From assembly GCA_913060595.1 (NCBI GenBank), contig CAJXSA010000064.1:1-13218 (forward strand): 13,218 bases of DNA, written 5' to 3'. The notes beneath the pieces were generated by a model. That model saw only the letters and a program-made list of their open reading frames with translations. It was not told the origin of the DNA and did not search any database. Origin of the DNA: an uncultured Ignavibacteria bacterium. GTDB taxonomy: Bacteria > Bacteroidota > Ignavibacteria > SZUA-365. The position numbers and the translations under genes are program-made. Of this stretch, positions 1-6,542 are shown piece by piece (the stretch's first letter is position 1; each line of letters begins with the position of its first letter).

Positions 1-1311
1 CATTTCGCAGTTGTCGAAGGTGCAGTCCGTCGACCCCGCGCCGAAGTACACCACGCGTCCGTAGGACGAACCCGTGGCCGTCATCGTCATGTCCTTGAAC
101 GTCACCCACTCCGCGTCACCCATGCTGATCACATAGTTGTTCGCGGTACTCGTGGCGGCGAAGGTGAGATTGACGTCGTTCTTGTTGCCGCTTTCCGACT
201 GGAAGGTCACGGTATTGATCGACGACGCGCCGGTTATGGACTGCAGCTCGATCTGTTCGTTGTACGTCCCCGGGCGGACGTTGAACACGACGGGACCGCA
301 GAGCCCGTACTGGTTGAGAGCCGAGACGGCGGAGGCGAAGTCGGTGTAATCCGGCCTCGCGCCGCCGATGGTGTAGGTGCCGGCGATGGCCGCCTGCCTT
401 GTGACAATGGTGCTGTCGTTATAGGTCACCGTGTCCTGCACGCCGTTCGGCATGGATGTCCATGCCGCGATGGTGTAGGGCACGCCGCCCTGGAAATTCA
501 TGTTCGCCAGCGTGACCTGCGTCTGTCGCGTGGTGAAATTCAGCGTGTCCAGCAGGCCCGTCCAGCTGTACGGGGTCTGTGGCACGCCGTTCAGCGTCCA
601 GTTGATCGTGGCAGAGGTCACCTGGTTGGTGCCGAAGTTCTTCAGTGTCACCTTCACGTCCTCATTCCCCGCGCAGAAATTGAAGGGGGAATCGATGGAC
701 GCGATGCCGATGTCGTTCGGGACGGTCACGGCCGGGGCGTAGTACATTTCCACGCGGCAGACCTGGTAGTTCGGCTCCCACCACACGGCGCCGACCGGGT
801 AGGTGTACCCCTGATGTCCGAAGCGGTGCAGCGTGACGGGCTGTCCGAAAATGGCGTTGCTGATGGTATGAGGGGAGTTGGCCACCGAGTACGAATTCGA
901 CTGCGTCGAGCCGTTGCTGCCGCGGGAGCCGATGATGCCAATGACGTCACCGGTCTGTACCAGGATGTCGCAGGGAATCATCGTCGTGGTGGCGACATTG
1001 TACCACACCCCCAGGGTGGTATAATTCGTCGTCGTCCAGGGATACGCCTGCATGGTCGTGTTGATTTTCATCACCTGCACGTTCTGTGCCGCGGTGCCGA
1101 CGTCGGTCGGTACGCGCACACCGACGATGCGGAAGTCCGTCGGTGCCGTGAACCAGAATCCGCGGACCATGCCGTTGTATGTGTTGTTGTAGGCGGGAAG
1201 GGGCATCATCGTCTGCGCCTGCAGCGCCTCGCTTCCCAGCAGCATCGCGGAGAATGCGAAGACGAGCAGCACGGCCCACTTCCGGAGTGGAAGGAGTTGC
1301 CATTGTGTCAT
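1..1311 (-). CDS. Secreted CARDB / right-handed beta-helix protein, N-terminal part (cut by window edge)
   Basis: Open reading frame of 437 codons on the minus strand, in frame to the window edge, so the C-terminus is missing. The ATG at 1311 is preceded closely by GAGGTGAG (1321-1314), a good ribosome binding site. Residues 1-32 form a signal peptide: basic start, hydrophobic stretch WAVLLVFAFSAMLLG, likely cleavage after Ala32 (ALQA/QT). Residues about 40-195 are a beta-rich domain I do not recognise. Residues about 198-305 (start PNDIGIASIDSP, ending near YNDSTI) look like a CARDB-type Ig-like adhesion domain. From about 310 (GTYTIGG, then DYTDFASAVSAL and FNVRPGTYNE) the sequence matches the start of the pectate-lyase-like parallel beta-helix found in very large surface proteins of Bacteroidota/Chlorobiota. 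Such proteins usually end in a sorting domain, which would lie outside this window. It is presumably exported to the surface; ligand or substrate is unknown. Confidence 0.85.
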   Translation of the reverse strand, partial: MTQWQLLPLRKWAVLLVFAFSAMLLGSEALQAQTMMPLPAYNNTYNGMVRGFWFTAPTDFRIVGVRVPTDVGTAAQNVQVMKINTTMQAYPWTTTNYTTLGVWYNVATTTMIPCDILVQTGDVIGIIGSRGSNGSTQSNSYSVANSPHTISNAIFGQPVTLHRFGHQGYTYPVGAVWWEPNYQVCRVEMYYAPAVTVPNDIGIASIDSPFNFCAGNEDVKVTLKNFGTNQVTSATINWTLNGVPQTPYSWTGLLDTLNFTTRQTQVTLANMNFQGGVPYTIAAWTSMPNGVQDTVTYNDSTIVTRQAAIAGTYTIGGARPDYTDFASAVSALNQYGLCGPVVFNVRPGTYNEQIELQSITGASSINTVTFQSESGNKNDVNLTFAATSTANNYVISMGDAEWVTFKDMTMTATGSSYGRVVYFGAGSTDCTFDNCEM

Positions 1312-1540
1312 GACTCACCTCGTGTATGGTAATGAAAGACATTCCGCAAAGCAGAACGTATCCGCACACGCGACCGCGATCTCCTGTATGGGAGAAAGGC
1401 CGGAGCACGGATCATTACGTCACGGAACGATTGATCTGACGCTTCGAGGGTTTGACTATGTCGACGGTCGTCACGGCGTGGCGGACTCTCATGGAGTCAA
1501 CGCGCTGTTTTGCGACAAGTCTCGTACTACGTGGGCTTGT
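1312..1540 (-). other. Probable long 5' leader of the beta-helix gene
   Basis: If transcription starts about 6-7 nt after the TATAAT at 1552-1547, the mRNA has a leader of roughly 228 nt before the ATG at 1311. I see only small hairpins, such as a GACTCC...GAGTC pair around 1483-1498 (read on the minus strand) and a CTCC/GGAG pair near 1381-1394. I recognise no riboswitch class and no credible small gene. The leader is inferred from the promoter. Confidence 0.4.
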
Positions 1541-1546
1541 ACGGTG

Positions 1547-1575
1547 ATTATATCTACTTTTTTGGCGGAAGTCAA
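1547..1575 (-). promoter_or_regulatory. Sigma70-type promoter for the beta-helix gene
   Basis: On the minus strand, TTGACT (1575-1570) is separated by exactly 17 nt from TATAAT (1552-1547). That is five of six bases at -35, six of six at -10, and ideal spacing. It points left toward the secreted beta-helix gene, and no other minus-strand gene lies between. It is the clearest promoter in the window. A housekeeping-type promoter like this is unlike the TAnnTTTG promoters of typical Bacteroidia, which weakly favours a Chlorobiota/Ignavibacteria-like host. Confidence 0.7.
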
Positions 1576-1582
1576 CGGGAAG

Positions 1583-1599
1583 TGTGACTTTTTTTCACA
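1583..1599. promoter_or_regulatory. TGTGA-N7-TCACA inverted repeat upstream of the promoter
   Basis: TGTGA (1583-1587) and TCACA (1595-1599) flank a C plus six T bases. The repeat sits just upstream of the -35 box at 1575-1570, centred near -51 relative to the inferred start. CRP/FNR-family sites have this half-site, but with a 6-nt spacer; here it is 7. It could be a variant operator, or an AT-rich upstream element that is palindromic by chance. Confidence 0.3.
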
Positions 1600-1619
1600 T
1601 TGTTTTGCTTTCTGCGTGG

Positions 1620-1975
1620 GTGTCGCTGCGCGACACGCGTGCGCGTCCCTTCCTGCCGCGCGTGGGCGATGCTTCGCATCGCGCGTGAAAACTCATTATG
1701 GCAGCATCCCCACGCTCCCCTGCCACGGCGAAGTTCCGCGCAGCGGAACGGAGACGGGCGCGTGAAAACGCCCGCGTCCGCCGCTTGCCGCGGCGAAGTT
1801 CGCCGAAGGCGGACGAAGCCGGGGAGGCGGGACAAATACACGGCGCGCACGCGCCGTAAATACGCACCGCGCAAGCGGTGCAAATACGCGCCGTGATAGC
1901 GGCGCAAATACGCGTCGCGCCAGCGGCGCAATACGCACAGCGATAGCGGCGCAATACGCACAGCGATAGCGGCGC
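1620..1975. repeat. Hairpin array 1 (composite, between beta-helix gene and uvrB)
   Basis: A string of short inverted repeats with no credible coding. Left units have TNC loops: 1620-1636 (GTGTCGC/GCGACAC, loop TGC) and 1666-1682 (GCGATGC/GCATCGC, loop TTC), joined by GCGTG-like linkers. After a looser centre (about 1690-1730) come GNA-loop units: 1733-1749 (GTTCCGC/GCGGAAC, loop GCA) and 1798-1814 (loop GAA). From 1834 on, six units are separated by AAATAC or AATAC, at 1840-1857, 1864-1881, 1888-1905, 1912-1929, 1935-1952 and 1958-1975, with 7-bp stems and 4-nt loops (GCAC, GCAA, GATA, GCCA, GATA, GATA). The array stops 54 nt before the uvrB ATG. It thus joins the CGCGTG and AAATAC linker types in one locus. 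Confidence 0.85.
1930..1975 (+). repeat. Exact 23-bp tandem duplication of one hairpin unit
   Basis: Positions 1930-1952 and 1953-1975 are identical: the shortened linker AATAC plus GCACAGC, GATA, GCGGCGC. Both copies carry the same two stem mismatches (A·C and A·G). This looks like a recent duplication by slippage, and it shows the unit boundary as linker plus hairpin. Confidence 0.85.
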
Positions 1976-2029
1976 ACCCGCTTTCTTCCTATCTTGCGGG
2001 ACGTGCAGAACTCAGGCAGGAAAGAGCAT

Positions 2030-4045
2030 ATGGACAGGAAATTCGAACTGGTATCGGAGTACAAACCGACGGGGGATCAGCCGGAGGCGATACGCCAGCT
2101 GGTGGAGGGAGTGCGGCGCGGGGACAGCTTCCAGACTCTTCTGGGCGTGACCGGCAGCGGCAAGACGTTCACGGTGTCGAATCTCATACAGGAGATCGGC
2201 CGTCCCACGCTGGTGATTTCCCACAACAAGACACTGGCTGCACAGCTGTACGGGGAATTCAAAAGCTTTTTCCCGAACAACGCGGTGGAATTCTTCATTT
2301 CCTATTACGATTACTATCAGCCCGAAGCCTATATCCCGTCCACGGACACCTACATCGAAAAGGACATGTCCATCAACGACGAGATCGACCGCCTGCGGCT
2401 GAAAGCGACCAGCGCCCTGGTCGAGGGCCGGCGGGACGTCATCATCATCGCCTCGGTTTCCTGCATCTACGGCATCGGATCGAAAGAGGGGTATGCCGAC
2501 CAGCTGCTGTACGTGAAGAAGGGGGAGGAGATTTCCCGTGACATGTTCCTGCGACGGCTGACGGACATTCACTACATCCGCAATGATTTCGATTTCTCCC
2601 GCGGCACATTTCGCGTGCGCGGGGACGTTATCGAAATCATCCAGGCGTACGAGTCCGACGAAGTGCTGCGCGTGGAATTTTTCGGCGATGACATCGACAC
2701 GCTCTCCCTCGTCGACCGCATGACGGGCAAGGTGCGGGAGAAAGTCGACGAAGCCGTGGTCTTTCCCGCCAAGCATTTTCTCACCACGGAAGAGGAATTG
2801 AAGCGGGCGATCAAGGATATCGAGGTCGAGCTGGAGGAGCGGCTCGAGTTTTTCCGCAACAGCGGGAAGTTTCTCGAAGCACAGCGGCTGGAACAGCGCA
2901 CGCGCTACGACCTGGAAATGATGAAGGAAATCGGCTACTGTTCAGGCGTCGAGAATTATTCGCGGCATCTTGCGGGACGTGAACCGGGGGACCGCCCGGA
3001 ATGCCTGCTGGACTATTTTCCCGAGGACTACCTGCTCGTCATCGACGAGTCCCATCAGACCCTGCCGCAGGTGCGCGCCATGTACAACGGCGACCGCATG
3101 CGCAAGACCACGCTGGTCGAGCACGGCTTCCGTCTGCCGTCGGCGATGGACAACCGTCCGCAGAAATTCGAGGAGTTCGAATCCCTCATCAACCAGTGCA
3201 TTTACGTCAGCGCCACGCCGGGTCCCTACGAACTGGAACGAAGCGATGGCGTCGTGGTCGAGCAGATCATTCGTCCCACCGGCCTGCTCGATCCCCCGAT
3301 GGAAGTGCGTCCCGTGCGCAACCAGATCGACGACCTCATCGCGGAAATCCGCACACGCGCGGAGAAGAACGAGCGCGTGCTCGTCACCACGCTGACCAAG
3401 CGCATGTCAGAGGACCTGACCGAGTACCTCGAGAACATCGGCATCCGCGTGCGCTACATGCATTCGGACATCGATTCGCTCGAACGCGTGGAAATCCTGC
3501 GTGAGCTGCGCCTGGGGAATTTCGACGTGCTGGTGGGTGTGAACCTGCTGCGCGAGGGACTGGACCTGCCCGAGGTGTCGCTGGTTGCCATTCTCGACGC
3601 GGACAAGGAGGGCTTTCTCCGAAGCGAAAGCGCCATCATGCAGATCGCCGGCTGCACTGCGCGCAACGCCGACGGACTGGTGATAATGTACGCCGACCGC
3701 GTGACCGATTCCATGCAGCGTGTTATCGACGAAACCACACGTCGCCGCGAACTGCAGACCGCCTACAACACCGAACACGGCATCAATCCGGAGACCATCC
3801 GTAAGTCCATGGATGAAATCCTGCACTCCACCGCCATCGCCGATGTCAAGGCGAAGCGCGACGAACGGCAGGAGCGGTCGAAGCCGAAACTCGTCGCCGA
3901 GCCCGTGCTCCGTTTCATGACGAAAGAACAGAAAGAAGAGCTCGTCGAGCAGCTGCGCTCGGAGATGCGCGAGGCTGCCAAAGATCTCGAGTTCGAGCGC
4001 GCCGCCCAGCTGCGCGATGAAATCGCCCGCCTGGAAGCGAAGTAG
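2030..4045 (+). CDS. uvrB: Excinuclease ABC subunit B (UvrB)
   Basis: UvrB is the damage-verifying helicase-like subunit of UvrABC nucleotide excision repair: UvrA loads it on DNA and it then recruits UvrC. The product is 671 aa (E. coli 673). The ATG at 2030 is chosen over an in-frame TTG at 1994 because AGGAAAG lies just upstream and MDRKFELVSEYKPTGDQPEA matches the family N-terminus. Visible: Walker A GVTGSGKT (39-46); the beta-hairpin tyrosines Tyr92, 93, 95, 96 and 101; DESH (339-342); SATPGPYELE; TTLTKRM; VGVNLLREGLDLPEVS; and the C-terminal UVR domain (about 630-671) that contacts UvrC. One oddity: motif VI, normally QTxGRAARN, reads QIAGCTARN (538-546), replacing the first motif VI arginine by Cys542 while keeping Arg545. 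The gene stands alone, with hairpin arrays on both sides. Confidence 0.97.
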   Translation: MDRKFELVSEYKPTGDQPEAIRQLVEGVRRGDSFQTLLGVTGSGKTFTVSNLIQEIGRPTLVISHNKTLAAQLYGEFKSFFPNNAVEFFISYYDYYQPEAYIPSTDTYIEKDMSINDEIDRLRLKATSALVEGRRDVIIIASVSCIYGIGSKEGYADQLLYVKKGEEISRDMFLRRLTDIHYIRNDFDFSRGTFRVRGDVIEIIQAYESDEVLRVEFFGDDIDTLSLVDRMTGKVREKVDEAVVFPAKHFLTTEEELKRAIKDIEVELEERLEFFRNSGKFLEAQRLEQRTRYDLEMMKEIGYCSGVENYSRHLAGREPGDRPECLLDYFPEDYLLVIDESHQTLPQVRAMYNGDRMRKTTLVEHGFRLPSAMDNRPQKFEEFESLINQCIYVSATPGPYELERSDGVVVEQIIRPTGLLDPPMEVRPVRNQIDDLIAEIRTRAEKNERVLVTTLTKRMSEDLTEYLENIGIRVRYMHSDIDSLERVEILRELRLGNFDVLVGVNLLREGLDLPEVSLVAILDADKEGFLRSESAIMQIAGCTARNADGLVIMYADRVTDSMQRVIDETTRRRELQTAYNTEHGINPETIRKSMDEILHSTAIADVKAKRDERQERSKPKLVAEPVLRFMTKEQKEELVEQLRSEMREAAKDLEFERAAQLRDEIARLEAK

Positions 4046-4234
4046 CTGGTCGCGCTTCGCGCGACGCCAGGGTGTCGCTCCGCTCCACGCGTGTGCGCTC
4101 GCCATGGCGAGCGCGCGGATGCGGTGCTTCGCACCGCGCGTGCGTGCCTGCCCGGCTCGCATCCCGCGATAGCGGGATCCCCGCGTCCCGCGCAGCGGGA
4201 CCCCCGCGTGCCGGACGCCAAAGGCGGACGGCAC
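4046..4234. repeat. Hairpin array 2 (between convergent uvrB and S9 peptidase genes)
   Basis: Begins directly after the uvrB stop and ends 10 bp before the stop of the minus-strand peptidase gene. Units: 4049-4065 (GTCGCGC/GCGCGAC, loop TTC, extended by CTG/CAG outside); 4072-4088 (loop TCC, with a TC/TC internal mismatch); a perfect 20-bp palindrome at 4095-4114; 4121-4137 (GCGGTGC/GCACCGC, loop TTC); then, with reversed loop polarity, 4161-4178 (ATCCCGC/GCGGGAT, loop GATA), 4185-4201 (GTCCCGC/GCGGGAC, loop GCA) and 4208-4234 (GTGCCG...CGGCAC, loop AAA, internal GA/GA mismatch). Linkers are GCGTG-like on the left and CCCCGCGT-like on the right. As RNA it could also help end both transcripts, but no hairpin is followed by a U run. 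Confidence 0.8.
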
Positions 4235-4243
4235 ACACGCCAT

Positions 4244-6238
4244 TTACGGCATCCCCACCCGCTTCGTAATCCACCCCACGGTTCTTTCCATCACGTCAAT
4301 CCAGTGATTCGGGTAGGTACGCAGCCCGTGTCCCGCGCCGTGATAGACGACGAATTCAACTTCCCTGCCGAGGGCGTTGAGGGCCTGGTACATCTCGCGT
4401 GAGTTGCTGACGTTGGTGTAGACGTCGGCGTCACCCTGCAGAATGAGCGTGGGAGTGGTGATGTTCTTCGCGTACGTCTGGGGTGCGCGGCTGATCCAGA
4501 GGCTGTTGCTGTCCAGGGGCTTCTCCCAGTAATCATGACCGAGGAACATGCGCTCGAAAGAGGGCTGCCAGGAATTGCTCCAGTCGGTGAGCCAGCTGAA
4601 AATACCGTACATGGACACGGCTGCCCGGAAACGCTGCGTCTGGGAGATGGTCCAGTTCGTCATGTAGCCGCCGTAGCTGCCGCCCATGACGGCCATGCGG
4701 CTGCTGTCTGCGATGCCCTCGCGAATGAGATAATCCACCACGTCCATTCCGTCGCGGAAGTCCCCGCCACCGAGATCGTAGCGGTTGGCCTGGCCGAATG
4801 CGTCGTCGTAGCCGGAGCTGCCGCGCACGTTCGGCATCACCGTGGCCACGCCCCGCGCGGCCAGGATGTGTGCGGGATAATACTGGTAGAAGCGGTTGTC
4901 GAAGTCGCCGTAGGGGCCGCCGTGATAGGCGAGGACGAGGGGGACGCGCTCTCCCCTGCGGTAGTCCGTCGGCAGCACCAGCACGGCTTCGATGTCGTAG
5001 AGGCCGTCGCTGCTGCGCACGGTGATCACGCGCTGCGCGCCGAGGCTGAAGGATTCGAGCTGCGCCGAGAAATCCGTGCAGCGGCGGACGCCGCCGCGAT
5101 CGAGTACATGGACCTCGCGCATCGCGGCGACACCGCCTGCGATGAACGCGATATCGCCTGATGCGTTCACATCCATTCCCTGGACGACCATTGCGTCGTC
5201 TGTCAGTTTTCGCGTGGCGCCGGAGCTGCGGTCGACCCGGTGCAGCGTGGCAGACGTTCCTTCGTTGAGCAGGGCGACGAGGGATTTTCCGTCGGGATCC
5301 CAGGCAAATTCCTCCACGCTCAGCGGCTGCTGTTCCGTCAGCCGGCGCAGCTGACGGGTGTCCATGTCGAGCAGGGAGATTTCCGTTTTGGCGAATTCTA
5401 TGTCGGGCACCGTCTGTGTCAGGAAGGCGATCGTGCTGCCGTCCGGGGAAACGCGCGGCACGTGCTCCGGTCCGGGAGCGTCGGTCAGCTGCTCCTTTGC
5501 TCCTTCGGTGCTGACCGACCACAGGTCCCATTTCTGCTCGTCGTCGTATTTCCCGGTGTAGTTCGTCTGGTAGACGAGGCGGCGACTGTCGGGGAACCAT
5601 GCGAGGCCCTCCGCGCCGGGATCCAGCTCGGTGATACTGCGGAGGGTGCCGCTGCTCACGTCCAGCACCCAGAGCTCCCTGGATATCGGCGGATCGCTGG
5701 ACACGGTGATGTCGAGCTGACGCGATGCGCGGCGTGCGTTTTCATCGCGCATGGCGGATGCGGCTGCGGCTTCCGTGAGCAGGGCCACCGTGCCGCCGTC
5801 GGGCGACCATGTGAATTCCTCAATGTCCCTCGGCGGAGCGGCGAGCAGACGCGGCTCCCCGCTGCGCGGGATGGCGAAAAGCATGCGTCGACCCGACTGC
5901 AGTGTCCCGCTGCGGTCCACTGACGGACGCGAGGAAAGGAAACCGAGCCATCTGCCGTCGGGCGACCACTGCGGGGTCGTGCAGCTCTGCGCACCGAAGG
6001 TGAGCTGCCGCTCCGTGCCGGTCCGCACGTCGACGGAGTACACGTGCGTGATCCAGCGGTTGGCGGCCGTGTCCGCTTTCCGCACGGTGAAGGCAGCGTT
6101 GCTGCCGTCCGGTGCCAGCCGCACGCTGGCGGGATAGTGGAGCATGAGCTTGTCCGCGGGCAGCAGGGGACGCGGGCTGTCCTGTCCAGCGGCGGAGGTG
6201 GTGAGGGTGAGGAGCAGTATGATAAGGAGTGTGCGCAT
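4244..6238 (-). CDS. Secreted S9 (prolyl oligopeptidase family) serine peptidase
   Basis: 664 aa. It starts MRTLLIILLLTLTTSAAGQD, a signal peptide probably cut after Gly18, so it acts in the periplasm or outside. Residues about 35-400 are a beta-propeller with repeated blade signatures (WSPDGRWLGF, WSPDGGTVAL, WFPDSRRLVY, VSPDGSTIAF, WDPDGKSLVA), which in this family limits access to short peptides. Residues about 405-664 are the alpha/beta-hydrolase domain: HGGPYG and the nucleophile elbow GGSYGG with Ser521, then QGDAD with Asp605 and HGAGHG with His637, a complete triad. It resembles acylaminoacyl-peptidase/dipeptidyl-peptidase (S9C-like) enzymes; exact specificity cannot be read. There is no strong ribosome binding site. 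It lies downstream of, and in the same direction as, the M14 peptidase gene, separated by a 276-bp hairpin array, so a shared role in peptide scavenging is plausible but unproven. Confidence 0.92.
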   Translation of the reverse strand: MRTLLIILLLTLTTSAAGQDSPRPLLPADKLMLHYPASVRLAPDGSNAAFTVRKADTAANRWITHVYSVDVRTGTERQLTFGAQSCTTPQWSPDGRWLGFLSSRPSVDRSGTLQSGRRMLFAIPRSGEPRLLAAPPRDIEEFTWSPDGGTVALLTEAAAASAMRDENARRASRQLDITVSSDPPISRELWVLDVSSGTLRSITELDPGAEGLAWFPDSRRLVYQTNYTGKYDDEQKWDLWSVSTEGAKEQLTDAPGPEHVPRVSPDGSTIAFLTQTVPDIEFAKTEISLLDMDTRQLRRLTEQQPLSVEEFAWDPDGKSLVALLNEGTSATLHRVDRSSGATRKLTDDAMVVQGMDVNASGDIAFIAGGVAAMREVHVLDRGGVRRCTDFSAQLESFSLGAQRVITVRSSDGLYDIEAVLVLPTDYRRGERVPLVLAYHGGPYGDFDNRFYQYYPAHILAARGVATVMPNVRGSSGYDDAFGQANRYDLGGGDFRDGMDVVDYLIREGIADSSRMAVMGGSYGGYMTNWTISQTQRFRAAVSMYGIFSWLTDWSNSWQPSFERMFLGHDYWEKPLDSNSLWISRAPQTYAKNITTPTLILQGDADVYTNVSNSREMYQALNALGREVEFVVYHGAGHGLRTYPNHWIDVMERTVGWITKRVGMP

Positions 6239-6266
6239 AAGCGAAATCCATCAGTGAGAATGAGCA

Positions 6267-6542
6267 GTATTTGTCCCGCTTCGCGGGACGTATTCGTTCG
6301 CTTGCAGCGAACGTATTTGCTCGCCTGCCCGGCTTCGTCCTGCTGAGCAGGACGAAGCCGTGGCAAGCGGCGAGCGTATTTTGTCAGAGGGCAAAATACC
6401 GTCCGCCGCAGGGCGGATGAAATACGGCACGCCGGAGGCGTGCCAAATACGGGCTGCCGCAGGCAGGCCGAATACAGTCCGCCGTCAGGCGGACTAAATA
6501 CGCGACGCCTAAGCGTCGCAAATACGTTCCGCGAAGCGGAAC
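6267..6542. repeat. Hairpin array 3 (AAATAC type, between M14 and S9 peptidase genes)
   Basis: The clearest array. Left half: linkers GTATTT/GTATTC, then hairpins 6273-6289 (GTCCCGC/GCGGGAC, loop TTC), 6296-6312 (GTTCGCT/AGCGAAC, loop TGC) and a nested structure 6319-6375 (outer GCTCGCC/GGCGAGC, inner 14-bp stem about 6331-6360). The centre 6376-6399 is itself palindromic (GTATTTTG/CAAAATAC). Right half: linkers AAATAC, then hairpins 6400-6419 (loop GCAG), 6426-6444 (GGCACGCC/GGCGTGCC, loop GGA), 6451-6469 (loop GCA, one mismatch), 6476-6495 (AGTCCGCC/GGCGGACT, loop GTCA), 6502-6519 (GCGACGC/GCGTCGC, loop CTAA) and 6526-6542 (GTTCCGC/GCGGAAC, loop GAA). The last base of the last stem is also the last base of the M14 stop codon. 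It fills nearly the whole 303-bp gap. Confidence 0.9.

Noticed and set aside
1312..1540. Riboswitch in the beta-helix gene leader
   Set aside because: No conserved core of any class I know was found; only short isolated stems are present.
1600..1896. Open frames through the hairpin arrays (also around 4072-4402, 10118-10483 and 12142-12534)
   Set aside because: The translations are Arg/Ala/Pro-rich products of palindromic GC-rich repeats, in several frames at once, with no ribosome binding site.
1834..1975. CRISPR array
   Set aside because: The constant part is only 5-6 nt and the variable part is self-complementary, about 18 nt. CRISPR has long constant repeats and unstructured spacers, and no cas gene is present.
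1994..2029. TTG start for uvrB giving 12 extra residues
   Set aside because: The extra residues do not match the family, and the ATG at 2030 has AGGAAAG at suitable spacing.
2012..2776. Minus-strand open frame antisense to uvrB (254 codons), and similar ones opposite the S9 gene
   Set aside because: The same shadow effect: no start context, no domain, and full overlap with strongly supported genes.
4046..4070. Classical intrinsic terminator after uvrB
   Set aside because: The hairpin is strong, but no T run follows it on either strand. The other array hairpins likewise lack U-tracts.
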